Source: JACVRX01 sp963819885 (lineage in GTDB: Bacteria > Actinomycetota > Actinomycetes > Jiangellales > Jiangellaceae). From it: a DNA stretch of 64,000 bases. Within the stretch, counting starts at the first letter, position 1, and the number at the start of each line of letters is the position of its first letter. Position numbers and translations under genes: made by a program. The stretch spans positions 95,008 to 159,007 of the forward strand of contig CAWFXV010000023.1 in the NCBI GenBank assembly GCA_963819885.1. The letters run 5' to 3'. The notes under the pieces were generated by a model that had not been told where the DNA came from, ran no database searches, and saw only the letters and a list, made by a program, of their open reading frames with translations. Shown here piece by piece: positions 27,206 to 37,378 of the stretch.

Positions 27206-28001
27206 TCAGCTGGTCTGGTCCTCGGCGGTCGCCCGACGCACGACGATGCGCGTCCAGGCCCCGACGTAGACGCGGTCGTCCTCGTCGAGCTCTCGGCGCT
27301 GGCCTGGCGGCAGGGGCGCTTCGGGCAGGGGACCGCTCGCAGAGCCGACGTACGTGCCGTTCGACGACTGCAGGTCCTCGACCCACCAGCGCGTGCCGTC
27401 GGTGGTCAGCTGCGCCTGCCGGCGGCTCACGCCCGGAGTCGCCCGTGCAGTCGATCTCAGGGTGGATGTTCCGGCTCACGGACGGCCTGCCGATCAGCAC
27501 GCTCTGCACGGCAAGGGGCACGACTGCGGGCAGGCCCGGGGACGGACAGGGGTCGTCGCTCTCCTGAGCCGCGTACCAATCAGGATCGACCCACATCTCG
27601 GCCACCCACTCGATGGCGATGGACGGAGCGAGCGGCGGCCGCGGCCCCGCAGCGCCGAGACCGTCCAGGTCCAACGCTCGACCGGCCGGCGCCTCGCGCG
27701 GGCGTGGCATCGTGCCGGTGGTGAAGTCGTAGCCGCAGGCCTCGCAGAACAGCGTCGCGGCGTCGTGCTCCGATCCGCAGTTGGGGCAGGCCTGGTCGCC
27801 AGAAACCCCGGTCGCCGGGCTGGATCCTCCTGCATCGGGAGCGGTGCCCGACGGCGGTGTCGCGCCCGGAGCGCCCGTGGCTGCCCGCGCGTCAGGTGCG
27901 TCTGGTACGCCCGGCGCCTGGTCCGAAATGGGTGCGCCGCACGTGTCGCAGTAGTCGGCAGACTTCGACTGGTGGCCGTTGGGGCAGATGACCGTGCTCA
28001 T
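27206..28001 (-). CDS. FHA-domain protein with two N-terminal zinc ribbons
   Basis: Starts MSTVICPNGHQSKSADYCDTCGAPI (zinc ribbon 1), then a Pro/Ala-rich linker, a second ribbon CPNCGSEHDAATLFCEACGYDF, a middle region with EWVAEMWVDPDWYAAQESDDP, and an FHA domain: RPSVSRNIHPEID, SRRQAQLTTDGTRWWVEDL, QSSNGTYVG and DDRVYVGAWTRIVV. The frame changes near the start of the FHA domain (~27440). FHA domains bind phosphothreonine, so this is a likely reader of phosphorylation by the PknG-like kinase encoded upstream in the same cluster. Last gene of the nine. Confidence 0.85.
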
Positions 28002-28041
28002 GCTCCCGACCTCGTTCCGGCGACCGTGACGTCGGTGGCGC

Positions 28042-29334
28042 TCATTTCCTGACCCGCGTGGTCTTGGTCGATGCCGTGTCGAGCGCCATCTCGTCGAGCT
28101 TGTCTGACGCTGCGGCGCAGCCGCACGGTGCCGGTGCCGGCGTCGTCGATCTCGACGATCTTCTTGCAGCCGGGCCGTCGCCTCGTCGTTGCCGGTCTCG
28201 GCCGCGAGCTGCACGGCCCGACCGAGCTTGATCGGTCGCGGTGTCGGTGTCGCCGGCGGCCTTCGCCGCGAGCCCGTCCTGGATGGCCGTCGGCCAGCTC
28301 GGCCTGTCCGGTGTAGTGCGCGACGGCGGGGTTGATCCGCGTGGTCAGGGTGTCGTCGTTGGACCACATCGCCTTGACCAGGCCCTGGGCGACCACCGTC
28401 GTCGCCGACCGCGAGCTGCACCCGCGCGGCGAGCTGCTCCTGGCCCGACGGCCTTCGCCGGCAGCCGCACCGCGACGTGGTAGTCGCGCGACTCGTCGCC
28501 CCACGAGCCGGTGGGATAGCCACCGGTCAGCGCGTTGATCTCTTGCCGGCGAGTCGTGAGGTCCTCGACGGTCGGCGACGACCTGGCGGACGAACAGCAC
28601 CTGGGCACCCTGCGGCGCCCACACCCGCAGCGCCGCCGTCGGCGACGCCGCGGCCCATCGACTGCCGCATGATCCGCTCGAAGTCGGCGGCCATCTCATC
28701 GGGCTGTGGCGATGAGGTCGACGCTGCCGAGCAGGGCGGTGGCGATCCGGCGGACCTCGGCCACCTGCCAGTCGGCCCCGACGCCGCGGCAGTCGCACTG
28801 GAACTGACCCGCGCCGCCTCGATCGCGGCACTCAGCTCTTCCGGGGTCTCGTGCTGGTTCATCCCGTCGGTCAGCAGGATCGCGTGCCTCTGCGCCAGCG
28901 CCGGGCACCGATGGCGAAGACGCGGCGTCGCCAGGGTCAGCCAGGTGCCCATGGCCGTGCCGCCGTCGCCTGGAACGTCGACGATCGCGCGCCTTGGCCT
29001 CGGCTCGGGTCCGCTGCGTCCATCCGGACCATGCCGAGCTCGCGGCCTGCGGGAAAGGCCAGCCGCGCCTCGTGGCTGCCGGCGATGACCGCGAACCAGA
29101 CGCCGTCGAGCACCTGGTCGAGCGCCGCCGCCGCCGCGTCGCCGGACGGCCGCGATGTTGACCTCGCCCATCGAGCCCGAGGTGTCGACGATGACGATCT
29201 CGGCGGCATCGCCCGACGCCGGACTGCCCCGCCTCGCCGGCGCCGGTGCAGGTGACCGTGACGATGGCATGCACGTCGGTGCCGCCGTCGGGCAGGAACT
29301 CGTTCTGATAGACCTCAGCTGAGAACGTCGCCAT
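28042..29334 (-). CDS. von Willebrand factor A domain protein (many frame changes)
   Basis: Read across several frames: MATFSAEVYQNEFLPDGG then AIVTVTCTGAGEA, IVIVDTSGSMGEVNI (MIDAS DxSxS), GGTAMGTWLTLA, HAILLTDGMNQHETPEEL, DEMAADFERIMRQSMGRGVAD and a beta-rich C terminus (YHVAVRLPAKAVG, LVKAMWSNDDTLTTRINPA, ALDTASTKTTRVRK). The start ATG at 29334 has GAGAGGAAG upstream. It is about 430 residues once stitched. vWA proteins next to PP2C phosphatases and kinases recur in Ter-type stress systems, where the vWA protein is a scaffold. Frame changes look like sequencing errors. Confidence 0.82.
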
Positions 29335-30530
29335 CGTGCGCGACTTCCTCTCGGTGTGCCGCGGGCTGCGGACGCTGCGCGGCGGTGGCGAGTGCGTGCG
29401 TGGCTCCGGTCGGATCGCGATCCGGGCCAGCGCCACGGTGATGTTGTCCTGGCCGCCCTGTGCGTTGGCCCAGTCGACGAGCGCGTCGGCCAGCGGCCAG
29501 GGGTTCGGCGCTCGTGCTGCGAGCCGTGCTTCCGCGACCAGCTCGGCCAGGTCGCTGCGCCTCCGAGCAGTAGTTCCACAGTCCGTCGGAGCAGACCAGC
29601 ACCCAGCCCGGCCCGTCGAGGTCGAGGGAGACGATGTGCGCGGTGTGTGGTCGGGCGCGTCGATCCCCGAGCCACCGGGTGATGGCATGCGCCTGCGGAC
29701 CGCGTCTCGGCCTCCGCACGGGGCACTCCCTGCGCGATCTGCTCCGCGGCGAACGAGTCGTCGATGGTCAGCAGCCGCGGCTCCCCGACGTCCGGCAGCC
29801 AGTAGGCCCGGCTGTCGCCGACCCACCCGACGACGAGGAGGGACTCGTCGACGACGGCGGCCACGAACGTGCATGAGGCTGGGTTGCCCTGCCCGGGTGC
29901 GGTGTGCGCGATCACCGCCTCGTTGGCCGCTTCAGCGGCGGCTGTCGAGGGCGTGCGGCGGTTCGCGCGCGACCCGGCGCCGGCGGCCGTGCCGATGCCG
30001 CTCGGGTGCGATGCGGCGAGCACGTCCCGGGCGGCCCGGGCCGCCGCCAGGCTGGCGACGTCCGAGTCGGTCGACGTCGACACCCCGTCGCAGACGACGA
30101 GCACGGCGCGCGCTGCCCGGGCTCGGCCGAGCGTCCACGCCACTGCGTCCTCGTTGCGGGCGTGGCGGATGCCCCGGTCGCACACCGCGGCCACCCAGGG
30201 CTGCGGGCTGCTCGGTGAAGTGATCTCGCTCGCTGCGGCGCCCGCGCTCCGCACAGCGTGCAGTAGCCGTCGGCGGCGACCTCACCGCCGCAGGCCTGGC
30301 ACGGACGCGGCCTCGGCCGGACGATGTCGTCAGGCGCCGGCGTCGAGCTGCCGGCGTCGGCCGACCTCTCCGGTGGCGCGATGCGCCAGAGCGTGGGACC
30401 GAGCTCGGCGCCGCAGGCCTCGCAGAACTGCTCGGCCGCCGCGACGGTGGCCGAGCAGGTCGGGCAGCGAGCTCGACTGCCCGGTCGACAGTCGCCGCTC
30501 GGCCTGTCCGCCTGCCGCGTGCTGGCTCAT
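29315..30530 (-). CDS. PP2C-family Ser/Thr phosphatase with zinc-ribbon N terminus
   Basis: Starts MSQHAAGGQAERRLSTGQ, followed by two zinc ribbons in shifted frames (CPTCSATVAAAEQFCEACGAEL; CQACGGEVAADGYCTLCG). The PP2C core shows AAVCDRGIRHARNEDA, VVCDGVSTSTDSDVAS, VVGWVGDSRAYWLPD, WVLVCSDGLWNYC and GGQDNITVALARI: all metal-binding Asp positions are present. The ATG at 30530 overlaps the kinase stop (ATGA). The exact stop is uncertain because of frame changes near 29315-29340. It would reverse phosphorylation by the neighbouring kinase. Confidence 0.83.
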
Positions 30531-32902
30531 ACGCAGCGTCCATCGGCGCACCGCGTTGGCCTGGTCGACCAGCTCGACCCGCTCCTCACGGTCGTTGGCG
30601 TGTCCGGCCAGGTCGCGGTAGGCCGCCTCGAGCCCGTCGCGCAGGGACGGCTCGGCTGCCGGCACGGCCGGCGATCAGCACCGTCGTGTCCGACCCCTTC
30701 GGTCTCGCACGATCTCGAGCGCCGCTGCGAGCACCATCGACGCGGAACCGCGAGCGGTCGACGGGCGTCGATGGTGAGGTTGCTCGATGCTCTCCAGGGC
30801 CGCGGCCAGCGACGCGCAGGCCACCGCCCGACTCGGCCAGGAGGCTCGCGCGTCGGCGCCGCGCCTGGGTGAACGCGCGGCTGGTCGGCGGGCACGAGGT
30901 CGAGGGCGCGAGATCGCGCCCGTCGAGGTCTCCGCGGCTCGAGCGGATCCGGGCCAGGCCGAAGGCGGCCGGGGCGATGTAGTTGGCGTCGGTGCGGGCG
31001 CAGATCACGTAGAGCGACTCGGCCACGTCGAGCCTCGCCGCCGGTCTCGCAGGCGAAGGCCAGCGCCAGCTTCGGCGCCAGCTCGCCGGGGACCTGGCCG
31101 TAGACGGCGTTGAACGCGCTCTGGGCCTCGGCGGTCCGTCCTCGGGCGAGGGCGGCGAGCCCGGACATCCAGACGGCCCGCCACTCCCACGGGTCGTCGG
31201 CGAGCAGCGCCTGCGACCGCGTTGTCGACGCGCGTCGTACTGCCCGGCCTCGAGCGCGGCCCGCGGCCATGGCCAGGAGCACCTCGGGGACTGACTCGCG
31301 GCGCCGCGCTCGAGCGCGGCGAGGCGCTGCACGCGGGTCGTCGACGCTCACCGTGCGCAGCCAGGCGGCCTGCGGATCGCTCGTCGTCGACGCGCAGGCG
31401 CGGGCAGGTCCTGCCAGTCCAGCGCGTCGTCGAGACCGCGGGACGTCGAACAGCAGCGAGCGACGTGGAGTGCTCGGCTGCGCCTTCGCGCTCGAGCGGC
31501 CGACGACCTCGCGGAGCACGCCGAGCAGCTGGACGCGCAGCTCGTCGGCGGAGACGAACCGGTCGGCGGGGTCGGGGGCGCAGGCCTTGAGCAGCAACCG
31601 GTAGAGCGAGTCGTGCTTCTGGAACAGCGGCGTCTCGTCGACCGGCGGCAAGCGAGGCGACGTAGGTGCACTGGTAGCCGCGGAACTCCATCGCGAGCAC
31701 GGTCAGCGTGCGCCCGATCGTGTAGATGTCGGAGGCCACCGACGGCCCGACCTCGGCGACCTCCGGCGCCTGGTAGCCCACCGTCCCGTAGATCGCGGAG
31801 TCGAGGTCGTCGAGCCGGCGCACCCCGCCGAGGTCGATCAGCTTGACCGCGTCGCCCGACCTGGATGATGTTGTCCGGCTTGAAGTCGCAGTAGACAGGC
31901 TGAGGTCGTGCAGGTACTGGAACGCCGGCAGGATCTCGACGATGAAGGCGATCGCCTGGTCGACCGGGAGCGGGTCGTACGTGCCGCCGGCCGCCTTCAT
32001 CCGCTCCTTGAGCAGCTGCTTGAGCGAGGTGCCGCCGACGTACTCCATGACGATGTAGCCGGCGCCCTCGTGGGTCACGAAGTTGTAGATCTCGACGATG
32101 AGCGGGTGCTCGACCTGGGCGAGGAACTGCCGCTCGGCGATCGCCGCGGCCAGCGCGTCGGGGTCGCCGGAGTTGAGCAGACCCTTGAGCACGACCCAGC
32201 GGTCGGAGACGTTGCGGTCGCGCGCGACGTAGATCCAGCCGAGGCCGCCGTGGGCGATGGCCCCGGCGACCTCGTACTGGCCGCCGACGAGGTCGCCGGC
32301 GCTGAGCTTGGGGGTGAACGAGAACGGGTGCGGCAGTTCGGGCAGAACCCTCGGTGCGCCCGGGCTGCCCGTCGCGCGACCGCCCGACCGGCGACCCGCA
32401 CGCCGGGCAGGTCCGGCGCTCCTCCGGCACCATCGGGTTCTCCATGATCGGCCTTCGCGGCGTCCACGGCCGGCACCGGCGGGATCGAGGTCAGGCCGGC
32501 GCCGAGCCGGGCGCCGCGCAGCCGGGTCGAGGACGTGCCGAGCCGGCGGGTGACCCTGCGTGCCGGCGACGCGCTGCGCGCGCCGAGCCCAGGGCGGTCG
32601 AGGCGAGCCGGTTCGACGCCCGCGACACGGTCGAGGCGGTCTGCGCCACGCCGGCCGGCACCGTCGCGACCGAGCGGCTGCGCTGAGCCGCGGGACGCCT
32701 GGCGCCGCCGCGGGCGACCCGCAGACGTCGCAGTACCCGTCGAGCGAAGGTGCCGCTGCAGCCCGGCTGGGTGCACCGCTGCGCGCCGTGCGCCGCGGCG
32801 AGGCCTCGTCGCCGGCTGCCGGCCGGGCGACCCGCAGACGTCGCAGTACCCGTCGAGGATCGTGCCGGTGCACCCGGGCTGGGTGCAGGCGGTGGTGCTC
32901 AT
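30527..32902 (-). CDS. pknG: PknG-like Ser/Thr protein kinase with zinc ribbons, rubredoxin-like motif and TPR
   Basis: About 790 residues once stitched. It begins MSTTACTQPGCTGTILDGYC with DVCGSP, a Cys4 zinc ribbon that is duplicated; then the PknG rubredoxin-like CPACGSPVGRS and FCPNC. The kinase has GAIAHGGLGWIYVARDRN, the lysine in WVVLKGLL, YIVMEYVGGTSLKQLL, VYCDFKPDN (non-RD, as in PknG), KLIDLGGVRRLDD and YGTVGYQAPE. The C terminus is TPR-like (LALAFACETGG, AAFGLARI), ending near VELVDQANAVR. The start overlaps the upstream gene's stop. PknG in mycobacteria controls glutamate metabolism through an FHA substrate. Frame changes are numerous. Confidence 0.88.
32707..32893 (-). repeat. 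Tandem duplication of the zinc-ribbon coding segment of pknG
   Basis: Two near-identical copies (about 32707-32780 and 32825-32893) each encode the CTQPGC ... DGYCDVCGSP module. They share the run GCGACCCGCAGACGTCGCAG and diverge in the linker. This gives the kinase two N-terminal ribbons before the rubredoxin-like motif. Confidence 0.7.
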
Positions 32903-34130
32903 GGCGTGCCCCTCGTGCGTGGGTCGCGGCCGTGCGCGCCGGCTGCGCCGGGCGCTGTGAGGTAGGCCTGGTACGCCGCCACCAGGGCGCGGGCGCGAAC
33001 CAGGTCTGCCGGGCGCGGCGCTCCAGGACCTCGCCGGCGCGCCGCTCCAGCTCGTCGAGGTCCGCTCGCGGCCTGTGCGGTCAAGGCGCGCGGCGACTCG
33101 CACGGCCGCGCCTTGGCGGCGTACGCCCCGAGCCGTGCCGCGCAGCTCGTCGCGCTCGGCCAGCGCCGACGGCGTAGGCGTCCTGGGCCATCGTCATGGC
33201 CCGGCCGACCGCGTCGAGCCGCGACCAGGTAGGCGTCCACGGCCGCCGGCTCCGTCGGCACCGGCCCCAGCGCCGCGACGTCCGGCACCGCGAGCCGGGG
33301 CGCGGGCGCGACCTCGGCCACGCACCGTGCCGCGAGGTCACGAAGCGCCGCGCCGCGCGCCTCGAGCTCGGCGCGCAGGGCCCGGGCCCGGGCCTCGTCG
33401 TGGGCGTCGGCCCGCCGGTTGGACGCACCGACGATCAGGTCGCGCTCGGCCCGGGCGGCATCGTGCTCCAGCGGACCGAGCAGGCCGCCGACGTCCGCGC
33501 CCCGCTTGGCCCGGGCGAGCGACGTCAGCGACGCGCGCGTCGAGCCGGTCGAGCAGCGTCGACGAGCGGCGTCGCGCGACCGTGCGCGGGCTCGCGGTCG
33601 ACGAGGTCGCGCACCCGCTCGACCGAGGCCCGCAGCTGCGCGCAGCCGCGCCGTGGACGTCGGCCTCGGACGGCGTCGAGGCCGAGCCGGGCCCGCAGCG
33701 AGGCCGCCAGCGCGTCGGAGAGCCGGCACGCCTCGGGCAGCGAGACGGCCAGGGCGCCCGGCGCGCCGGACGCTGCCGCGGGAGCTGCGCCGGCGCGACG
33801 GGGTGCGCGGGATCGCGTCCAGCCGCCCCCAGACCAGGGTGGAGAGGCGCTCGAGCTCGGTCGGCCCGACCCGGCCGGAGTCCCAGGTCGCGACCAGCAG
33901 GTCGTGGCGGTCGGCCACCGCCTTCCACAGCGCCATCGAGAGCAGCAGGTCGCCGGTGTACGCCGCCTGCGTCCGGGCGCCGCCGAGCGCCGCCTCGTCG
34001 AGCAGGTCGAGCTCGGCCTTGCGCTGGTCGCGCCAGGTCCCCAGGGCCTCGAGGTAGCGCAGCGCGTCCTCGGCGACGAGTGGCCTGCCCGAGCCGGCCG
34101 GGCGCCGGTGGGTGCCGTGGCGCTCGTCAT
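32899..34130 (-). CDS. Helical protein of unknown function in the pknG operon
   Basis: Starts MTSATAPTGARPAG, then LVAEDALRYLEALGTWRDQRKAELDLLDEAAL, AAYTGDLLLSMALWKAVADRHDLLVATWDSGR and LERLSTLVWGRLDAI, followed by long Ala/Arg/Leu-rich helices with frequent frame changes and ending LVAAYQAYLTAPGAAGAHG. About 410 residues, predicted almost all helical with coiled-coil character and no membrane segment. It lies between the GlnH-like gene (9-base gap) and pknG, which it overlaps by the ATGA motif, so it may link the sensor and the kinase. I recognise no family. Confidence 0.7.
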
Positions 34131-34138
34131 CGCGGCGA

Positions 34139-35176
34139 TCACGGCGTCCGCCCGTACACGGCGGCGGGGGGAGCCGGGCGCCGTGCCGAGGGCGTCGGCG
34201 CAGCCACGTGTTGTAGCTCCTGGTCCACCGGCCGTCGGCCCGCATCTCCTCGAGGACGCCGTTGACGAACCGCACGAAGTCGACGTCGTCCTTGTTGACC
34301 CCCAGGCCGTACGGCTCGGCGGTGAACGCCGGGGCCTGGACGACCTCGGCATACGGGTCCTGCGCGGCCAGCCCGGCAAGCACGGTGTCGTCACCGGTGA
34401 TGCGCGTCGACCGCTGCCCTGCTGGAACAGCACGAGGCAGCCGGTGTGGGTGTCGGCCCCACCGGCTCGACGCCCGTCGAAGGTCCGCAGCTTGTCCATG
34501 CTCGTCGACCCGTTGGGCGCACAGACCTTCTTGCCCGTCGAGGTCCTGCGATGCTCGGTGATCGTGCCACCGCTCTCGGTCGTCTCGCCGAGGCGCACCA
34601 GGACCTTCTGGCCCGAGCGGTAGTACTCGCTGGAGAACGCGATGTCCTCCCAGCGGTCGCAGGTGATCGTCATGTTGCGCGCCACGATGTCGACGCTGCC
34701 GTCCTGGAGGACGGGCAGCCGCTGGGCAGCGGTGATGACCCGCAGCTCGATCTTGTTCGGGTCGCCGAAGATGGCCTGCGAGATCGGCGTGCAGCATGTC
34801 GATGTCGAAGCCCTCGATCTGGCCCGAGATCGGGTTGCGGGCGCCGAGCAGCAGGGTGTCGGCCGAGACCCCGGCGATCAGCCGGCCGCGTCCTGGATCT
34901 TGCCCATGTAGCTGCCGGCCGGCATCGCCCGGGTGCGGGCAGCGGCGTCGGCGGGGCGTAGGACTGCAGGCAGTTCGCCGTCGACGACGTCGGTGCCGGA
35001 CGGTGCCGGCGAGGGCGTCGGTGCCGCAGCTGGTCGACGGCGACGGAGCCGCCGACTGGGCGTGGCCAGCGGCGTTGGCTCGTAGTCGCCGGCCGTCGAG
35101 CACGCCGCAGCCAGCAGGCTGGCGGCCAGCAGCGCCAGCGACTGCTGCGATGCGGCGGACGCCGCCGGCGGCTCAT
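34139..35176 (-). CDS. glnH: GlnH-like solute-binding lipoprotein (glutamate/aspartate sensor)
   Basis: The start is the ATG at 35176, overlapping the glnX stop. A signal peptide with lipobox LLAAAC-STAGDYEP is seen in one frame, then a Pro-rich linker, AGSYMGKIQDAG, LIAGVSADTLLLGARNP and GQIEGFDIDMLH, which is the family 3 solute-binding signature. Further on are DRWEDIAFSSEYYRSGQKVLV, AFTAEPYGLGVNKDD and FVRFVNGVLEEMRADGRW. It would be anchored outside the membrane and bind an acidic amino acid. In mycobacteria GlnH works with GlnX to activate PknG rather than for uptake, and no permease gene is present here. Confidence 0.85.
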
Positions 35177-36606
35177 CGGTACTCCTCCAGTCGCAGGGAG
35201 ACGCCCCACCAGGCGCAGAGCGCCGCGACGAACGCCCGCCAGCACGCCCAGCGCGCCGGCCAGCGGCAACCAGCCACCGGCCTCGTCGAGCTGGGTCGCG
35301 GTCTGGCCGGTTGAAGCTGGCCAGCTGGTCGCGCGGAGGTCGTCGTCGAAGCTCGCGAAGGTGGCGTTGCTCGTGCCCGTCCCTGTGCCGGTGGCCAGCG
35401 CGACCGCGTCCTCCCAGTCGGCCGGCGTCGTCGAGCGCTCGGATCTGCCGCGTGCACCGCTACGTAGTCGGACCACGGCAGGCGGCTCGAGGTCGACGAG
35501 GACGCCGGGTTCTGTCGCCAGCTCGTCGAGCTCGGCGCTGACGACAGCATCCGAAGCCTGCCAGGCCTCCTCGAAGGCGGCCCCGGAGCCGCGGGCGATC
35601 AGGGTGAGGCTCTCGTTGGCCTTGGCGTCGAAGCCGGCGATGCGGGCTTGCGCGGTCGACAGCGTGGCCGCGTACGACGCCGTCGCGCGTCGCGTCGACA
35701 CGTGTGCTCGACGCCGACCAGGCCGAGGGCGCCGGCGACCAGGGTCACCAGGACGATCAGGGCGGCGGCCGCCAGCGGGCACGTTGACGTAGCGCCGGGT
35801 CCGCCGAGCGAGCCACACCAGTGCCAGCACGAGCACGACCAAGGTCGAGCAGGCCCGCGACCACCAGCCACAGCGCGGCCTGGCCGGCATCGTCGAACTC
35901 CGCTGCGACGCGCTCGTTGTTGGCCTCGACGAGGTTCTTCAACAGCGGCAGGGCGTCGGCGCGCAGGGTCGGCGCTGGCGTCCGTGAGGTACTGCGCACC
36001 GATCGGCAGGGCCTGCCGGTTATTGGCCCGGGCCTGCTCGATCTCGGCAAGAGTAGGCGACGAGCGACGGTGTTGAGGGCGCCGAGGGCTGCGCCGTCGG
36101 CCGGCTGGTGCTGCGCGGCCTCCGCGATCGAGCTGGGCGGCCGACGCGATCGCCGCAGTGTAGGCGGCGCGCTGGGCGGGCGGCTCGAGGCCGCCGACGA
36201 GGAAGGCGTTGGTGGCGTCCGCGTCGGCCTGGACCACATTGGTCTGGATGGCCTGGATTCGCACGAGCTGGTCCGAGTTCGCCCCCGCGCGCTCAAGGGC
36301 TCCGTCCGCTGACCGGAAGGCCTGGCCGGCTGCCAGGCCGAACACCAGGGCGGCGAGAACGGCGAGGCCTCCCAGAAGCCTCAGTCGGCCGGGCGTCCCG
36401 GAAAGGCCGGCACGTACGGACGTCGTGACCGTGGTCCAAGGTCCAGAACGGTTCTCCGTGGGGAGTGGCGCGGGAGCAGGCGCGGGGACGCCAGCACCAG
36501 CTGCGGAACCAGGGGCTGTCTGGCGGTGCCGCCCTGGCGGTGCGGGAGCTGCTGCCGCGCCACGCGGCGGTGCGCCGGCCGTCGCCGCAGGGGTGGGGAT
36601 CGTCAC
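35173..36606 (-). CDS. glnX: GlnX-like membrane protein
   Basis: About 475 residues. A Pro/Ala-rich cytoplasmic N terminus leads to membrane helices: LLGGLAVLAALVFGLAAG, LWLVVAGLLDLVVLVLALVW, AALIVLVTLVAGALGLVGV and PLAGALGVLAG with ALCAWWGVSLRLEEYR at the end. Between them lie helical extracytoplasmic regions (DQLVRIQAIQTNVVQADADA; ALPLLKNLVEANNERVAAEF; ARIAGFDAKANESLTLIARG) resembling chemoreceptor sensor domains. The GTG at 36606 follows CTGGAGG. GlnX relays amino-acid binding by GlnH to PknG in mycobacteria. Frame changes occur within; I place the ends from flanking ribosome sites. Confidence 0.82.
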
Positions 36607-36733
36607 GACGTGCCTCCAGGGCGGGGGGTGCGGCCAGGGGGTCCCTGATCCGCAGCTGCGGGAACTGCCTGAGACGACGCCGCGAGCGCCTGTGTGCCTG
36701 GGCGGATGGGGTTGGGCAACCGTTGGTCCCCAC

Positions 36734-37351
36734 TCACGAGGCATCCCGCCCGGCAGGGGGCTGGAGCCGGCCGAGGTCTCCGGTGTCGTCGTCGGCACTT
36801 GCAGGAGTTGCCGGCATCGGCGGCACGGGAAGGGAGCCGACGTCGAGCACCCCGCTTGTGGACGCGGTCCCGAACTTCTCGGCTAGGAACCGGCCGTGGG
36901 CGACGAGGGCGGCGGCATCGTCGCGGCACACGGCGTCGAAGACCTTGTCCATCGTGGCGGCGAGCAGGTCGAGCTGGTCGATGAGGACCATCAGCGAGGA
37001 CTTGCCCCGGTCGACCGGGCGGCTGTCGGCGAACTGGCGCGGCAGCCGCAGGTAGCCGCCGACCGCCTCGGGCAGGTAGTCGGTCGCGGTCGCCATCACC
37101 GAGTACGCCTGCGGGCTGCCGGCGCCCGAGGCTGGGCAGCCTCGGGATGGTGTCGCGGACGACCCGGTCGACCCGGCGCACCCGGGAGCGACCGGGCGCG
37201 GGCACGGCCCCGCCCGCGATCATCGTCTCGACCCGGTCCAGGGCCGCCAGCAGGTCCTCGCTCGTCGGGCACGGGAGGCACGACGAAGTCATCGGCTCCG
37301 ATCGCTGCGATCGCCACGGCCGAAGAGGCGGCCGAAGAAACCACCCGACAT
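36734..37351 (-). CDS. Small unknown protein downstream of telA-like gene
   Basis: Starts MSGGFFGRLFGRGDRSDRS, then in shifted frames ADDFVVPPVPDE, EDLLAALDRVETMIAGGAVP, RVRRVDRVVRDTIPRLPSLG, YSVMATATDYLPEAVGGYLR, FADSRPVDRGKSSLMVLIDQ, LDLLAATMDKVFDAVCRDDA and LVAHGRFLAEKFG. About 200 residues. It lies 27 bases after the telA-like gene. Helical, soluble, with a basic N terminus; I recognise no domain. The conserved-looking DTIPRLPSLG and TDYLPEAV motifs suggest a real family tied to TelA, perhaps a partner. Confidence 0.7.
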
Positions 37352-37378
37352 GTGCTCGACTATCCCCCGAGCCGGTCG

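Noticed and set aside
31005..32873. 622-codon continuous frame over the kinase region
   Set aside because: It is one of several frames needed to rebuild PknG; only parts of it are family-like, and its start lies inside the zinc-ribbon repeat.
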